This document shows, piece by piece, positions 1-6,865 of a stretch of 64,000 nt of DNA; the stretch's first letter is position 1, and each line of letters starts with the position of its first letter. The DNA is from Chondrinema litorale (GTDB taxonomy: Bacteria > Bacteroidota > Bacteroidia > Cytophagales > Flammeovirgaceae): assembly GCF_026250525.1 (NCBI RefSeq), contig NZ_CP111043.1, forward strand, positions 3,857,001-3,921,000. The letters are read 5' to 3'. Both the position numbers and the translations under genes were made by a program. The notes beneath the pieces are model-generated. The model worked only from the letters and a program-made list of their open reading frames with translations, was not told the origin of the DNA and ran no database searches.

Positions 1-294
1 GGTTTGGTGGTTGCGATACTCAATCCTCAGGCTTTACCTTTCTGGATTTTTGTATTGGGTTATTATCAATCAGAACATTTAATAGATATGCATCTGCTAC
101 AAGGTGCTCAACTCACTTGTGTATTTAGTTTTTTATTTGGTGTGTCTTTAGGCAAGTTTTCGGCACTCAGTTTATACAGTTATTTAAGTGCATATCTTTC
201 TGAAAAACTAAAGAACCTGAGTTATTGGATGAATAAGATTTTAGGCATCGTTTTTATTCTACTTTCGCTTTCTCAAATCATCAAATTATTTTAA
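1..294 (+). CDS. LysE/RhtB-type exporter, C-terminal part (truncated by window edge)
   Basis: Frame 1 is open from the first base and stops at 292-294, leaving about 97 residues. The visible part has an NPQALPFW stretch in a hydrophobic segment and two or three further hydrophobic segments, ending IVFILLSLSQIIKLF. This pattern fits the C-terminal half of LysE/RhtB translocators, inner-membrane proteins of about 200-210 residues that export amino acids or similar small molecules. The true start lies outside the window; the in-frame TTG at position 4 is not it. The substrate cannot be told. Downstream is a 9-bp inverted repeat. The assignment rests on the NPQ motif and hydrophobic layout only. 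Confidence 0.6.
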   Translation, partial: GLVVAILNPQALPFWIFVLGYYQSEHLIDMHLLQGAQLTCVFSFLFGVSLGKFSALSLYSYLSAYLSEKLKNLSYWMNKILGIVFILLSLSQIIKLF

Positions 295-326
295 ATTTGC
301 CCACAATTCCTGCCTCAAAAAATGAT

Positions 327-349
327 TTGTTGTTTTTTATAAACAACAA
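327..349. promoter_or_regulatory. 9-bp perfect inverted repeat between lysE-like gene and XRE regulator
   Basis: TTGTTGTTT (327-335) and AAACAACAA (341-349) are perfect arms around a 5-nt loop. It begins 33 nt after the upstream stop codon and could end that transcript, but no T-run follows. The TTGTTT/AAACAA flavour is shared with the palindromes at 406-435, so it could instead be another operator for the neighbouring repressor. Confidence 0.35.
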
Positions 350-377
350 CATTTAATGTATTTATTTCCTACAAAAA

Positions 378-409
378 TTTGTAAAAAAAAAGAATAATTG
401 CTAACATTG
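378..409 (+). promoter_or_regulatory. Probable promoter of the XRE/S24 regulator gene
   Basis: A TTTG at 378-381 and TAACATTG at 402-409 are separated by 20 nt. This matches the Bacteroidota sigma-A pattern TTTG-N20-TAnnTTTG with one mismatch in the -7 element. The -7 element overlaps the palindrome starting at 406. Confidence 0.45.
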
Positions 410-435
410 TAAACAATAGCTTGTTGTTTTAAACA
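406..435. promoter_or_regulatory. Candidate operators of the XRE/S24 regulator
   Basis: Two dyad elements lie just before the gene: ATTGT-AA-ACAAT (406-417) and TGTTT-T-AAACA (425-435). The first overlaps the predicted -7 box. The arms resemble each other (TTGT / ACAA), as expected for a dimeric HTH repressor that controls its own gene. Binding is inferred. Confidence 0.4.
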
Positions 436-466
436 TGCTTTTGTTTAAATAATTAACTTTTGAGAT

Positions 467-1282
467 ATGTTTTTTGGAAAAAATCTCAGGTATTTACGCG
501 AAACTAATGGGAAACCCAGCCAAGAAAAGCTGGGTAAGCAGTTAGGGCTTACTAGAAGTGCTATCAGTTCTTACGAGGACGGAAGAGCAGAACCAAAATT
601 TGACACCCTTAATACAATTGCGAATCATTTCAACGTAACTGTAGACCAATTGTTAAATGTAGACCTGTCTAAACTGAGTGATGAAGTACTCAAGCAGAAA
701 AAGAATCTGGATAAATACATCCAAGGTGAAAATCTGCGAGTATTAGCAATTACGACTGATAACAAACAAAATGAAAATATTGAATTCGTTCCTGTAAAAG
801 CTTCTGCTGGTTATACTACTGGTTATGCAGATTCTGAATACATTAGCGAACTGCCTAAATACCATTTACCATTTTTGCCAAAAGGTAAAACTTATCGTGC
901 TTTCGAAGTTAAGGGAGATTCTATGCTTCCACTTAAGCCTAGAAGTATTGTAATAGGTGAGTATGTAGAAGATTTTACTTCTATTAAAGATGGCATGGTT
1001 GGTATTGTAGTAGCCAGAAACTTATCTGAAGGTATTGTATTAAAGAAGATTTATAACCGTGTACCACAACATGGAGTATTTGTATTAAAATCTTCTAACC
1101 TAGCTTATCCATCTTACGAAATTGCTGCCGAGCACGTGATCGAAATATGGAAGTTTGCTGCTTATATAAGTAAAGAGTTTCCTGAGGAGACAAATTCTCT
1201 GGGTGATCTTAAAGAAGCTTTTTGGAGACTTGAAGATGAGTTAAGAGATATGAAAGATCATCAGCAAAATTCTCTCTTTTAA
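467..1282 (+). CDS. XRE-family regulator with S24/LexA-like peptidase domain
   Basis: 271 residues. An N-terminal helix-turn-helix of the XRE/Cro type covers about residues 5-62 (SQEKLGKQLGLTRSAISSYEDG), followed by a short linker and a C-terminal S24 domain (about 107-235). In the S24 domain the GDSMLP motif holds the presumed nucleophile Ser152, and GIVLKKIY supplies Lys193 or Lys194 for the Ser-Lys dyad. An Ala-Gly pair at 114-115 (KASAGY) sits where LexA/CI-type repressors cut themselves. Proteins of this type repress genes, often their own, and some are inactivated by self-cleavage during DNA damage or stress. Here autoregulation is suggested by palindromes on the promoter; cleavage is an inference. 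A hairpin at 1308-1334 ends the unit, so it is monocistronic. Confidence 0.9.
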   Translation: MFFGKNLRYLRETNGKPSQEKLGKQLGLTRSAISSYEDGRAEPKFDTLNTIANHFNVTVDQLLNVDLSKLSDEVLKQKKNLDKYIQGENLRVLAITTDNKQNENIEFVPVKASAGYTTGYADSEYISELPKYHLPFLPKGKTYRAFEVKGDSMLPLKPRSIVIGEYVEDFTSIKDGMVGIVVARNLSEGIVLKKIYNRVPQHGVFVLKSSNLAYPSYEIAAEHVIEIWKFAAYISKEFPEETNSLGDLKEAFWRLEDELRDMKDHQQNSLF

Positions 1283-1307
1283 AATATAATTCCCCTTAAA
1301 AAAATAG

Positions 1308-1334
1308 TGCCTTCCCACTTTAACCGGGAAGGCA
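1308..1334 (+). terminator. Hairpin terminator after the XRE/S24 gene
   Basis: TGCCTTCCC (1308-1316) pairs perfectly with GGGAAGGCA (1326-1334) across a 9-nt loop, 26 nt after the stop codon. Only a weak T-run (TTATCTT) follows, so termination efficiency is uncertain. Confidence 0.6.
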
Positions 1335-1610
1335 TTATCTTGATCAATTATTTAAATTACGATTCAAAGTTCAGTGATTTTCCCCAAATCGCAAATCCCC
1401 CCACTTGTGGGTTTTTTCATGAATTTCCCCCTAGAGTACTCCCTAAAATATTAGAATAAAATAAATGCAAAAATACATAATAGCAATATAATATTTTGTT
1501 GCAATTGCAATTATCGGCATCAAAAATTGATATCTAAAATGAGTAGCTTTATCTCAGAGATAGGCGGTAAAAAGCTTATTTGCAATATCCCCTCAATTGG
1601 GGGATGTAAA
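1335..1610. other. Non-coding gap with C-tracts and several dyads
   Basis: No gene is seen between two hairpins. The stretch holds four C-tracts (1382-1385, 1397-1402, 1427-1431, 1441-1443), unusual in this AT-rich DNA; a CCCA-CTTG-TGGG hairpin followed by six T (1400-1417); AGCTTT/AAAGCT arms (1545-1550, 1571-1576) enclosing ATCTCAGAGAT (1551-1561); and ATCCCC/GGGGAT arms (1587-1592, 1600-1605). It may encode a structured RNA, but no known RNA family is recognised. Confidence 0.35.
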
Positions 1611-1643
1611 AAAGAGGCTGCCTATTTTAAAAGCAGCCTCTTT
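1611..1643 (-). terminator. Terminator of the leftward signalling operon
   Basis: AAAGAGGCTGC (1611-1621) and GCAGCCTCTTT (1633-1643) form an 11-bp stem with an 11-nt loop, 21 nt beyond the stop codon of the receiver-CRP gene. An A-run before the left arm becomes a T-run on the minus strand. Confidence 0.8.
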
Positions 1644-1663
1644 GGTAAATTAGCTTCAGAAAA

Positions 1664-2722
1664 TTAATGTCTTACCTTTACTAGGCCTTGTACATTTAGT
1701 ATAATAATTTTCTTTCCTTTAATCTCAATTAGTTTTTCGTCTTTAAAATCAGAAAGTGTTCTGATAACAGACTCAATAGCAGTACCAACAATACCAGCTA
1801 GGTTTTCTCTAGTAATGCTAATACTTTCGTTAGGAGTGCCACTTTTTTCTTGCTTAGAATGCAGCATAAGTAACGCTTCTGCAACTCTTTGTCTAACCGA
1901 GCTGTAAGCCAGTGTTAATAACTGGTCTTCTTTTTCGAGTAAGTTGTTAGAAAGCATTTTAATAAATTTAGTAGAAACGTCTCTATTGTTATAGAGTAGT
2001 CTCATAAAATCGTCTTTAGGAATAATGCATATTTCGGCATCTTCTAGCACCATTGCAGAATCTTTATGGATAGAGCCTTCTAACAATGCCATATAACCGA
2101 TAAAATCTCCTGTTTCGTGCAAGCCAGTAATATAGTCTTTACCGTCGCTGTTTGTTTTATATGTTTTTACTTTTCCTTGACTGATAAAGAATAAGGCATT
2201 TGCCATGTCTCCTTCAAGAAAAATATTGTTTTTAACTTTATAATGTCTAATCCTTCTGTCTTTCGATAAGCTTTTAAGTTCATCTAGTCCACTTGCTGCA
2301 TCCATAAAGGCAGAGAGGCCGTCTGCATTTTTATCAAAATCTTGTTGAAAAAGCTCTCCTTTTTTTAGTCGCGTTTCAACGGCATCTAGCAGCTCGATAT
2401 CATCAAAAGGTTTTGTAAGGTAATCGTCTGCACCCAAATTCATCCCTTTCCTAAAATCTTCTTTTTCAGATTTAGCTGTAAGAAACACAAAAGGAATTCT
2501 TGCAGTAGCTGCATTTTTACTTAAAATATGCAATACCCCATAGCCATCTAACTCGGGCATCATTATGTCACAAATAATTAGATCTGGTTTATGATGTTGT
2601 GCTAGAGTTACACCAACTTTTCCATTTTCTGCTGCTAGCACTTCGAAGTTAGCTAGTTCTAAAATTTCTTCTATGTTTTCTCTAACATCGTTGTTGTCTT
2701 CAATTATGAGGATTTTTTTCAT
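1664..2722 (-). CDS. Response regulator with receiver and CRP-type DNA-binding module
   Basis: 352 residues. A CheY-like receiver (about 1-125) has acidic residues E8/D9, phosphoacceptor Asp52 (ICDIMMP), Thr82 and Lys104 (LTKPF). It is followed by a cyclic-nucleotide-binding-type beta-roll (about 150-270, FLEGDMANALFFISQGKVKTYK) and a CRP/FNR winged helix (about 285-345; SITRENLAGIVGTAIESVIRTLSDF). The expected job is a transcription factor switched by phosphorylation and perhaps by a second ligand. It is the last gene of a four-gene operon and overlaps the preceding kinase gene by 4 nt (ATGA), implying translational coupling, so that kinase is its likely partner. Whether the beta-roll still binds a nucleotide is not clear from sequence. 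Confidence 0.9.
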   Translation of the reverse strand: MKKILIIEDNNDVRENIEEILELANFEVLAAENGKVGVTLAQHHKPDLIICDIMMPELDGYGVLHILSKNAATARIPFVFLTAKSEKEDFRKGMNLGADDYLTKPFDDIELLDAVETRLKKGELFQQDFDKNADGLSAFMDAASGLDELKSLSKDRRIRHYKVKNNIFLEGDMANALFFISQGKVKTYKTNSDGKDYITGLHETGDFIGYMALLEGSIHKDSAMVLEDAEICIIPKDDFMRLLYNNRDVSTKFIKMLSNNLLEKEDQLLTLAYSSVRQRVAEALLMLHSKQEKSGTPNESISITRENLAGIVGTAIESVIRTLSDFKDEKLIEIKGKKIIILNVQGLVKVRH

Positions 2723-4338
2723 GCTTTATTGTTAGTTTTTATAGTTATCCAAATAGTTGTGCCTACGTTTAGTTTACTTTTTATATCAATGGTACCACCT
2801 ACAAGTTCAACATATTTTCTCACAATATTGAGCCCTAGACCAGTTCCCTGAATGTTTGTTGTGTTTTTAGCTCTAAAAAATCTTTCAAAAAGATGTACTT
2901 GTTCGTTCTCTGGAATCCCAATTCCATTGTCAATTACCTCTAAAGTGAAAGAATCTTCTTTAAAGATAAAATTTAGATAAACATCTTTGCCATTTGGTGA
3001 GTATTTTATTGCATTTGAAAGTAGATTATTAAGTACATTTTTTATGAGAGACTCATCAAGATATACCTCTCGAGGTTCTCCATCTACATTAAATTGTACG
3101 GTTTGTTCTTCTTTTGCCTGAAGCTGCATCTCTTCTGTTACAGCCCTTCCCAGTTTAACAACATCGAACATCACAGGCACATTTATAGTTTTGCCTTCTT
3201 CTAGCTTGCCAATTGTGAGAAAATCGTTGAGCAGCCTGTTAAGCTGGTTTACATTCGTTTTTATGCGTTCTACGTGTTTTTCTCTTTTTGGCTGCCCAGA
3301 TTCGTCTTGGTATTTCGCAATAAGCGAAGATGAAGAAAGTATGGTACTTAGAGGAGTTTTAAACTCATGAGAAGCCATGGTTACAAAGCGCGATTTCAGC
3401 TCATTTAATTCTTTCTCTTTTTCGAGCGCTTTACGTACTTCTTCTTCAGCCTTTTTTCTATCAGTAATATTTTCTGCTACAACCAGTATTTGAGAAATAT
3501 CTTCGTTGGCATCGGGGAGAGGGGCACAATGCAAAAAATAATGATTTTCTCTTACCTTCATTTCGAACGTAAGCATCTCTCCATTAAAAGTTCTGAGAAA
3601 CTGCTCTTTTATGTATTCAGTAGTTTGAGTAGAGTCTTCACCAAAAAAAACAGTAAAAGGTTTACCGATTAGCTCTTCGCTCACCAAGTTGAGTTTTGTA
3701 AGCTCTTTTCCATCTATAAAAACATAATCGAGGCTTCGATTAAACACATTAATTGCACCATTAGGAAAGTTATGCGAAATTGTGCTGTAGAGGTATTGAC
3801 TTTCTCTTAATGCTTCTTCTGCTAGTTTTCTAACTCTTATCTGGTCTTTAAGTTTTTTATTGGTTTTTTCTAAAGCTCCAACTGTTTCTTCTAAGGCAGA
3901 GGTTCTTTCTTCTACACGTTCTTCTAACTCAACATTTAGTTTTTGTATTTCTTTAATGTAATTGATGTGTTCAATACTGTAGCGGATTGAACGCTCAAGC
4001 TCGAATGCATTAAAAGACCCTTTTACAAGGTAGTCAAAAGCTCCAGCTTTCATGGCTCTTTCATCTGTTTCAATATCACCTTGGCCAGTTAATAAAATAA
4101 AAGGCCCATTTACACCCTCAACTACCGATTCTTCGATTATTTGTAAGCCATCTTTTGCTCCTAGTCGATAATCTACCAAATAAACATCGTGTGCATTTTT
4201 TAAAATCTCAGATTTTGCTTCCTGATAGTTATCAATCCAGTCTATAATATATTCTCTGATTTTTATTTCTTCAATAATTTCCCTAGTGATGATGTAATCG
4301 TCTTCATCATCATCTATCAGCAGGATTCGGGTTGCCAT
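2719..4338 (-). CDS. Receiver-PAS-histidine kinase hybrid
   Basis: 539 residues with no signal peptide or membrane segment, hence cytoplasmic. Order: receiver domain (about 1-125; D9-D11, phosphoacceptor Asp56 in LVDYRLG, Lys106 in YLVKGS), a coiled coil (about 130-180, rich in Glu/Lys/Leu), a PAS domain with PAC end (about 180-295), HisKA with His324 (MASHEFKTPLS), and HATPase_c (about 430-535; NLLSNAIKYSPNG, DNGIGIPENE, GTGLGLNIVRKYVE). An N-terminal receiver lets the kinase be controlled by another phosphodonor, for example the PAS-PAS kinase at the head of the operon. The gene overlaps the receiver-CRP gene by 4 nt, its likely output. Confidence 0.92.
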   Translation of the reverse strand: MATRILLIDDDEDDYIITREIIEEIKIREYIIDWIDNYQEAKSEILKNAHDVYLVDYRLGAKDGLQIIEESVVEGVNGPFILLTGQGDIETDERAMKAGAFDYLVKGSFNAFELERSIRYSIEHINYIKEIQKLNVELEERVEERTSALEETVGALEKTNKKLKDQIRVRKLAEEALRESQYLYSTISHNFPNGAINVFNRSLDYVFIDGKELTKLNLVSEELIGKPFTVFFGEDSTQTTEYIKEQFLRTFNGEMLTFEMKVRENHYFLHCAPLPDANEDISQILVVAENITDRKKAEEEVRKALEKEKELNELKSRFVTMASHEFKTPLSTILSSSSLIAKYQDESGQPKREKHVERIKTNVNQLNRLLNDFLTIGKLEEGKTINVPVMFDVVKLGRAVTEEMQLQAKEEQTVQFNVDGEPREVYLDESLIKNVLNNLLSNAIKYSPNGKDVYLNFIFKEDSFTLEVIDNGIGIPENEQVHLFERFFRAKNTTNIQGTGLGLNIVRKYVELVGGTIDIKSKLNVGTTIWITIKTNNKA

Positions 4339-4398
4339 TAAAAAAGTTTGTTCAAATTTTTAAAAAAGCACCTTAGTAATAGATAAAGGTGCTATTAA

Positions 4399-4851
4399 TT
4401 ATATTTTTGGAAGCTCAACAATTTCGAACCAGTACTTGCCGAGTGTTTTCATAATATCTACAAGTCCTTCGAATGTTACTGGTTTAGTTATAAAAGAGTT
4501 GATTCCTAAGTTGTAAGTTTTGAGAATATCTTCCTCTGCTCTTGAGGTTGTAAGAACAACAATTGGGATAGGCTTTAGCTTGGGTACATCTTTAATTTCT
4601 TTAATAGCTTCTCTGCCGTCTTTGCGGGGCATGTTTAGGTCAAGTAATATTAATCCAGGGTTTGGATATTGTTTTTCATCTTCATACTTGCCTCTGTTTA
4701 ATAGATAATCCATTAGTTCTTCACCATCTTCGACAAAATGTAAGTCGTTTGCAAGCCGACTCTCTTCAAATGCATCTTGTGCGAGCATTCTGTCTTCAGG
4801 GTCGTCATCGGCATATAAAATCACGATTGGTTTTGCGTTATCCTTCTCCAT
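4399..4851 (-). CDS. Single-domain response regulator, Rcp1 type
   Basis: 150 residues forming one CheY-like receiver. Acidic residues D15-D17, phosphoacceptor Asp71 (ILLDLNMPRKDG), Thr101 and Lys123 (ITKPVTF) are all present. The long loop containing NRGKYED before the phosphoacceptor strand is typical of Rcp1-like regulators, which usually pair with phytochrome-like or PAS-containing kinases. It sits 22 nt after the PAS-PAS kinase gene and 60 nt before the hybrid kinase gene, so it may carry phosphate between the two. With no output domain it must act by protein contact. Confidence 0.92.
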   Translation of the reverse strand: MEKDNAKPIVILYADDDPEDRMLAQDAFEESRLANDLHFVEDGEELMDYLLNRGKYEDEKQYPNPGLILLDLNMPRKDGREAIKEIKDVPKLKPIPIVVLTTSRAEEDILKTYNLGINSFITKPVTFEGLVDIMKTLGKYWFEIVELPKI

Positions 4852-4873
4852 CTTAAAATTTACATTTATAACG

Positions 4874-6358
4874 TTAATTTTTTGCTAATTTCACAATGAA
4901 AGTAGAGCCTGTGCCTAATTGGCTCTTAGCAGTAATATCACCATTATGTCTTTGGGCAATTTTTTTGCAAATAGATAGCCCAATACCAGAACCGGGATAT
5001 TTTTTACCTTCCAGTCTTTGGAAGATATTAAATATCTTGTCTAGATATTTTTCGTCAAAACCGATTCCGTTGTCTTTAAAAGATATGATATAATGATTCG
5101 TCTGTTCTTCAGTATAAATTTTTATAATAGGGTTTTCATCTTCTTTTCTAAATTTAATTGCATTAGAAATAAGATTTTGAAACAACTGTCTTAACTGTGT
5201 TTCATCTCCCATAATAGTTGGTAATGAGTCAGACTCGATAGTAGCATTGTTTTTTTCAATAGTAATTTCAAGATCGCCTAGAACATCTTCTAGTAATATA
5301 TTTAGATCGATTTCCTTAAAAGGAAGTCCTTTGGTAGTTACTCGAGAATAGGTTAACAAGTCTTGAATGAGCGTTTGCATTCTTTCTGCCGATTTTAGCA
5401 TTCTGCTCATATAATCTTGCCCTTTTTCAGAAATTGTTTCGGCTTCTAGTTTTGCTAGTCTATCGCCAAAAGTTCTTATTTTTCTAAGAGGTTCTTGTAA
5501 ATCGTGAGAAGCTACATAGGCAAAGTCTTCTAACTCTCTGTTGCTTCTTTCTAAGTCAGATGCATATCTTTTTAGCTTAGCTCTGCTGCTTTTTAGAGCC
5601 AATTCAGCAATTTTTCTTTTGGTAATATCTTCGGCAAAGATGATTAAACCACCAATCTCACCTGAGTCGTTTTTCCAAGGATGAACCTCCCAGCGGAGCC
5701 ATTCCTGTGAGCCATCGTGATTGATAATCAAGTCATTCTCATTTCTTATAATTTCACCCTTTAATCCCTTTTCGTACATGGCTATCCACTTCTCCTGATG
5801 GTTTGGAAAAACCTCATTGTGTTTTTTTCCTACCATATCTTCATGCTTCTCGCATTCAAATTCACGTAACCAGTTTTCGCTTAATAAAAGGTATTTGAGG
5901 TTAATGTCTGTCATGGCGACAGAAACAGGAGTGTTTTTTACGAAATAGCGCATGCGCTCTTCGCTTTTGATAAGTTTCTGCTCGGTGAGTTTTCTTTCTG
6001 TAATATTGATGATAAACGCTATTGCTAACAGTTTGCCTTCGTATTTGTGGTAGCTTAAACTCACTTCGACAGGAAACTCCGAGCCATCCTTTCGTAAGGC
6101 GTATAAGTCCAAGTCTTTGCCCATTGCTCTTTGCTTAGGGGCATGGAAATAGTGATCGCGATACTCTATGTGTTTCGTTTCGTATCTGGATGGAATGAGT
6201 GCTTCTAATTTAAGACCAACTAATTCACCCTCTCCATAACCGAATGTTTTTGCTGCAGATGGGTTTGCTGCTACAATTTGTGCTTTATCATTAACTAGTA
6301 TGATAGATTCGGCTGAAGAATTAAAAATGCCTAAAAATACTTCAGGATTATTAAACAT
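4874..6358 (-). CDS. PAS-PAS histidine kinase, first gene of the signalling operon
   Basis: 494 residues, soluble. Two PAS domains with PAC ends are seen (about 5-123, closing with IINITERKLTEQ, and 133-250, closing with FAEDITKRKIAE). A short coiled coil leads to HisKA with His285 (YVASHDLQEPLRKI) and HATPase_c (about 380-492; NLISNAIKFRKED, DNGIGFDEKYLDKIF, GSGIGLSICKKIAQRH). The SHDLQEPLR version of the H-box is typical of phytochrome-like kinases, although no GAF/PHY bilin module is present. The signal sensed by the PAS pair is unknown. It is the most upstream gene of four, and a minus-strand TATTTTTG -7-like box lies at 6471-6478. Confidence 0.92.
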   Translation of the reverse strand: MFNNPEVFLGIFNSSAESIILVNDKAQIVAANPSAAKTFGYGEGELVGLKLEALIPSRYETKHIEYRDHYFHAPKQRAMGKDLDLYALRKDGSEFPVEVSLSYHKYEGKLLAIAFIINITERKLTEQKLIKSEERMRYFVKNTPVSVAMTDINLKYLLLSENWLREFECEKHEDMVGKKHNEVFPNHQEKWIAMYEKGLKGEIIRNENDLIINHDGSQEWLRWEVHPWKNDSGEIGGLIIFAEDITKRKIAELALKSSRAKLKRYASDLERSNRELEDFAYVASHDLQEPLRKIRTFGDRLAKLEAETISEKGQDYMSRMLKSAERMQTLIQDLLTYSRVTTKGLPFKEIDLNILLEDVLGDLEITIEKNNATIESDSLPTIMGDETQLRQLFQNLISNAIKFRKEDENPIIKIYTEEQTNHYIISFKDNGIGFDEKYLDKIFNIFQRLEGKKYPGSGIGLSICKKIAQRHNGDITAKSQLGTGSTFIVKLAKN

Positions 6359-6865
6359 AGAGGTCTTTAACTTTTTTTGTAAATTAACATAAATTTTCCC
6401 TTAAAAGATAATGTCTTCATATTAATTTACCTGTAGTAACATTCAAAAAATAAAAATTCGTAAATACCTTCAAAAATAGATTTTTTAGCTTAGCCTTATT
6501 TTAAGTTTAAAAAATAGAAATTTAAAATTTGAGACGGCTAAAAGATTTTTAGAGCAAGTACATGGGTGAGATTTACTTCTAACTTATTTTATTTAAAGTT
6601 AAAATTCTATGAATAAAATAAATTATGCTAAGTCTTTTATAAAGTCTGCTATAACTTTGTGCTTCAAAACTGTGTTTAGCATCTGTTAATATTGTGTGTT
6701 TTACATTATAGCTTGAAATGCTAACTTTGTTTACTTCTACTAGATAATTTTTATCTTCTTGTAAAAGTGATTTTAAATGAAGAATAAGAAGTTAAAACTG
6801 CTAAATAATAATACCAAAGGTGTTTAGGCAGGTGCCAATTAAACTTTAAAAACTAATACAGTAGC
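6359..6865. other. Divergent intergenic region between the kinase operon and ispG
   Basis: No gene is seen in these 507 bp, which are very AT-rich. On the minus strand, CAAAAATA at 6471-6478 reads as TATTTTTG, a -7-like box for the kinase operon. On the plus strand, TAACTTTG occurs twice (6652-6659 and 6722-6729), both fitting TAnnTTTG; neither has a clear TTTG 20 nt upstream. They are weak candidates for ispG promoters. Confidence 0.35.
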
